Position numbers and translations under genes: made by a program. This document shows positions 4,981 through 6,349 of a stretch of DNA of 6,349 bases, piece after piece; within the stretch, counting starts at the first letter, position 1; the number at the start of each line of letters is the position of its first letter. The notes under the pieces are model-generated. The model saw nothing but the letters and a program-made list of their open reading frames with translations. It did no database searches and was not told the DNA's origin. The stretch comes from Clostridiales bacterium UBA1446. Its GTDB lineage: Bacteria > Bacillota > Clostridia > Oscillospirales > Oscillospiraceae. The stretch lies in contig DCTG01000086.1 of assembly GCA_002329245.1 (NCBI GenBank), forward strand, positions 13,817 to 20,165. Direction: 5' to 3'.

Positions 4981-6030
4981 TTGAAAAGAAAACTGTTTGC
5001 ACTGGTGCTTCCGGCGGTGCTCGTATTTGGGCTTCTGTCGGGATGCTCGACCGGGACGAAGGCTGATCGCGAGGTCAACGTTTACAACTGGGGCGAGTAT
5101 ATCGACGAATCCATCTTTGAAATCTTTGAAGAGGAAACCGGTATCACGGTCAATTACAATTATTACGAATCCAACGAGGCGCTTTACTCCATGCTGAAAA
5201 GCGGGGGAGTCAAGTGCGACGTCATCATTCCTTCCGATTATATGATCTCCCGCCTCATTGAGGAAGGCATGTTGGAAAAGCTGAATTTTGAAAACATTCC
5301 TAATTATCAGGATATTGCCGAAAGCTACAGGAACTTGGAGTATGATCCGCAGAATGAATACAGCGTTCCCTACATGTGGGGGACCGTCGGCATCATTTAC
5401 AACACCACTATGATCGATAAGCCGGTAACCGGCTGGGATATCGTGTTCGATCCGGATTACGCCGGTCAGATTCTGATGTTTAAAAACTCGAGGGATACCA
5501 TCGGAATTGCCTTGAAGTATCTGGGCTATTCCTTCAATACGACGGACAAGGAGCAGATCAGGGAAGCGGTGGATCTGCTGATTTCCCAGCGCCCTCTTGT
5601 ACAGGCTTATGTTATGGATCAGATTTTTGACAAGCTGGAAAACGGGGAGGCCGCGGTCGGACCATACTATGCGGGGGATTTCATCACCATGCATGAGGCG
5701 AATCCCGCCCTGAGCTTTGTGGTGCCGGAAGAGGGAAGCAACATCTTTGTGGATGCCATGTGCATCCCGAAGGGCGCGGAACACAAAGCGGAAGGGGAAG
5801 CCTTCATCAATTTCATGTGCAGAACCGATATCGGACTGGCTAACTGTGAAACGACCGGCTACTCCACGCCGCTTCTGTCCGTTCTTTCGGAAATGGACCC
5901 CGAGATGGCGGAAAACCCCGTCATGTATCCGCCCGCGGATGTCCTTGCGCGCTGCGAATCCTATGTAAACCTGCCCGTGGATGTGCTGGAGTTGTATGAC
6001 AGCGAATGGATTCGTCTTTTCAGCAATTGA
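4981..6030 (+). CDS. potD: Polyamine-binding lipoprotein PotD, 349 aa
   Basis: Extracytoplasmic receptor that captures spermidine/putrescine and delivers it to PotBC. The signal peptide starts K-R-K, has a hydrophobic core to residue 19 and ends in the lipobox L-L-S-G-C with the lipidated cysteine at 22, so it is membrane-anchored. The mature start has V-Y-N-W-G-E-Y (34-40), the hallmark of PotD-like proteins. Against E. coli PotD as I remember it, Tyr40, Ser85, Tyr87, Asp258 and Tyr294 match known ligand residues. Asn169, Asp172, Tyr230 and Phe256 replace Asp168, Glu171, Trp229 and Trp255. Length is nearly that of E. coli PotD. The start is TTG, supported by AAAGGGGA upstream; the first in-frame Met lies well after the lipobox. 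Putrescine or spermidine preference cannot be decided. Confidence 0.93.
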   Translation: MKRKLFALVLPAVLVFGLLSGCSTGTKADREVNVYNWGEYIDESIFEIFEEETGITVNYNYYESNEALYSMLKSGGVKCDVIIPSDYMISRLIEEGMLEKLNFENIPNYQDIAESYRNLEYDPQNEYSVPYMWGTVGIIYNTTMIDKPVTGWDIVFDPDYAGQILMFKNSRDTIGIALKYLGYSFNTTDKEQIREAVDLLISQRPLVQAYVMDQIFDKLENGEAAVGPYYAGDFITMHEANPALSFVVPEEGSNIFVDAMCIPKGAEHKAEGEAFINFMCRTDIGLANCETTGYSTPLLSVLSEMDPEMAENPVMYPPADVLARCESYVNLPVDVLELYDSEWIRLFSN

Positions 6031-6044
6031 CAGGGAGTGAGGGC

Positions 6045-6349
6045 ATGGTATCGTCCGGCGCAAAAGGTAGTGCCAACGCTTTGGTAACCGATGAGAAAAC
6101 GGCCGCAGCCGTCGGTTCCGGGACCCTTCCCGTATTTGCCACGCCGTGCCTTGCGGCTTTGATGGAGCAGGCGGCTGTTTCGGCGCTGCAGCCCTTCTTG
6201 GGGGAAGGGGAGAGCAGCGTCGGCACCCTGCTCCATATTTCGCACACCGCGGCGACGCCGGTGGGAATGCGGGTGGGCGCGGAAGCGGAGGTTTTCCGGA
6301 CGGAAGGGCGCCGCGTTTTCTTTCAGGTTTCGGCCTGGGACGAGAGCGG
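6045..6349 (+). CDS. Thioesterase family protein (FlK-like hotdog), 3' end outside window
   Basis: The first 101 codons of a small hotdog-fold acyl-CoA thioesterase. Recognisable elements are A-V-G-S-G (22-26), V-F-A-T-P (30-34), L-M-E-Q-A-A (39-44), S-V-G-T (58-61) and H-I-S-H-T-A-A-T-P-V-G (64-74). Thr33, Glu41 and His67 have the same spacing (8 and 26 residues) as Thr42, Glu50 and His76, the catalytic residues of the fluoroacetyl-CoA thioesterase FlK as I remember them. The start at 6045 is supported by AGGGAG 7 nt upstream. A TTG at 6027, overlapping the potD stop region, is a less likely start. It begins 14 nt after potD with no terminator between, so it is probably cotranscribed. The natural substrate is unknown; most relatives in gut anaerobes are annotated only as thioesterase family. 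Resistance to fluoroacetate is not implied. Confidence 0.85.
   Translation, partial: MVSSGAKGSANALVTDEKTAAAVGSGTLPVFATPCLAALMEQAAVSALQPFLGEGESSVGTLLHISHTAATPVGMRVGAEAEVFRTEGRRVFFQVSAWDES

Noticed and set aside
6031..6044. Operon end after potD
   Set aside because: No hairpin or T-run is present in the 14-nt gap, so the transcript probably continues into the thioesterase gene.
4978..6063. Long open frame of 361 codons on the minus strand across potD
   Set aside because: It lies fully antisense to a clear PotD with lipobox and conserved motifs. Its product is rich in His, Arg and Ile as expected from a complementary frame, and resembles no family I know.

Overview
The window looks like chromosomal DNA of a moderately GC-rich Clostridia-type Firmicute, probably an anaerobe; no taxon can be fixed from the sequence alone. 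The signs are strong GGAGG-type ribosome binding sites, sigma-A-type promoters (one an exact TTGACA-17-TATAAT), a TTG start codon, a lipoprotein-type polyamine-binding protein, and an RluA-family enzyme with the N-R-I-D-R-N-T-G-G active-site motif.

Layout. Positions 19-519 (minus) encode a YceD/DUF177 protein, driven by a consensus promoter at 592-620 with a hairpin leader at 541-569. Another gene may begin at 15 and run off the left edge. Positions 520-875 hold no gene. This gap carries the yceD promoter, a perfect 10-bp inverted repeat (625-634/657-666), and a dense array of short hairpins with 3-nt loops (684-852) built around a 31-bp direct repeat. A divergent RluA-family pseudouridine synthase follows (876-1862, plus), with a probable terminator at 1874-1903.

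Positions 1937-6030 are a complete polyamine ABC importer operon in the order potA-potB-potC-potD: ATPase, two permeases and a lipoprotein binding protein. It has its own promoter (1937-1965) and a leader of about 130 nt. That leader contains a terminator-like hairpin (2019-2046) before potA, so transcription attenuation is plausible. PotB and potC overlap at ATGA. PotD starts at TTG. Only 14 nt after potD, a hotdog thioesterase of the FlK-like family begins (6045) and runs off the right edge. No terminator separates it from potD, so it is probably cotranscribed.

How the genes work together: PotD captures putrescine or spermidine outside the membrane, PotB and PotC form the channel, and PotA powers import by ATP hydrolysis. 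The flanking genes are housekeeping (ribosome biogenesis and RNA modification). The thioesterase has no obvious link to polyamines. The least explained parts are the non-coding ones: the modular hairpin array, the potA leader and the yceD leader. No mobile element gene, CRISPR array, tRNA or rRNA was seen.
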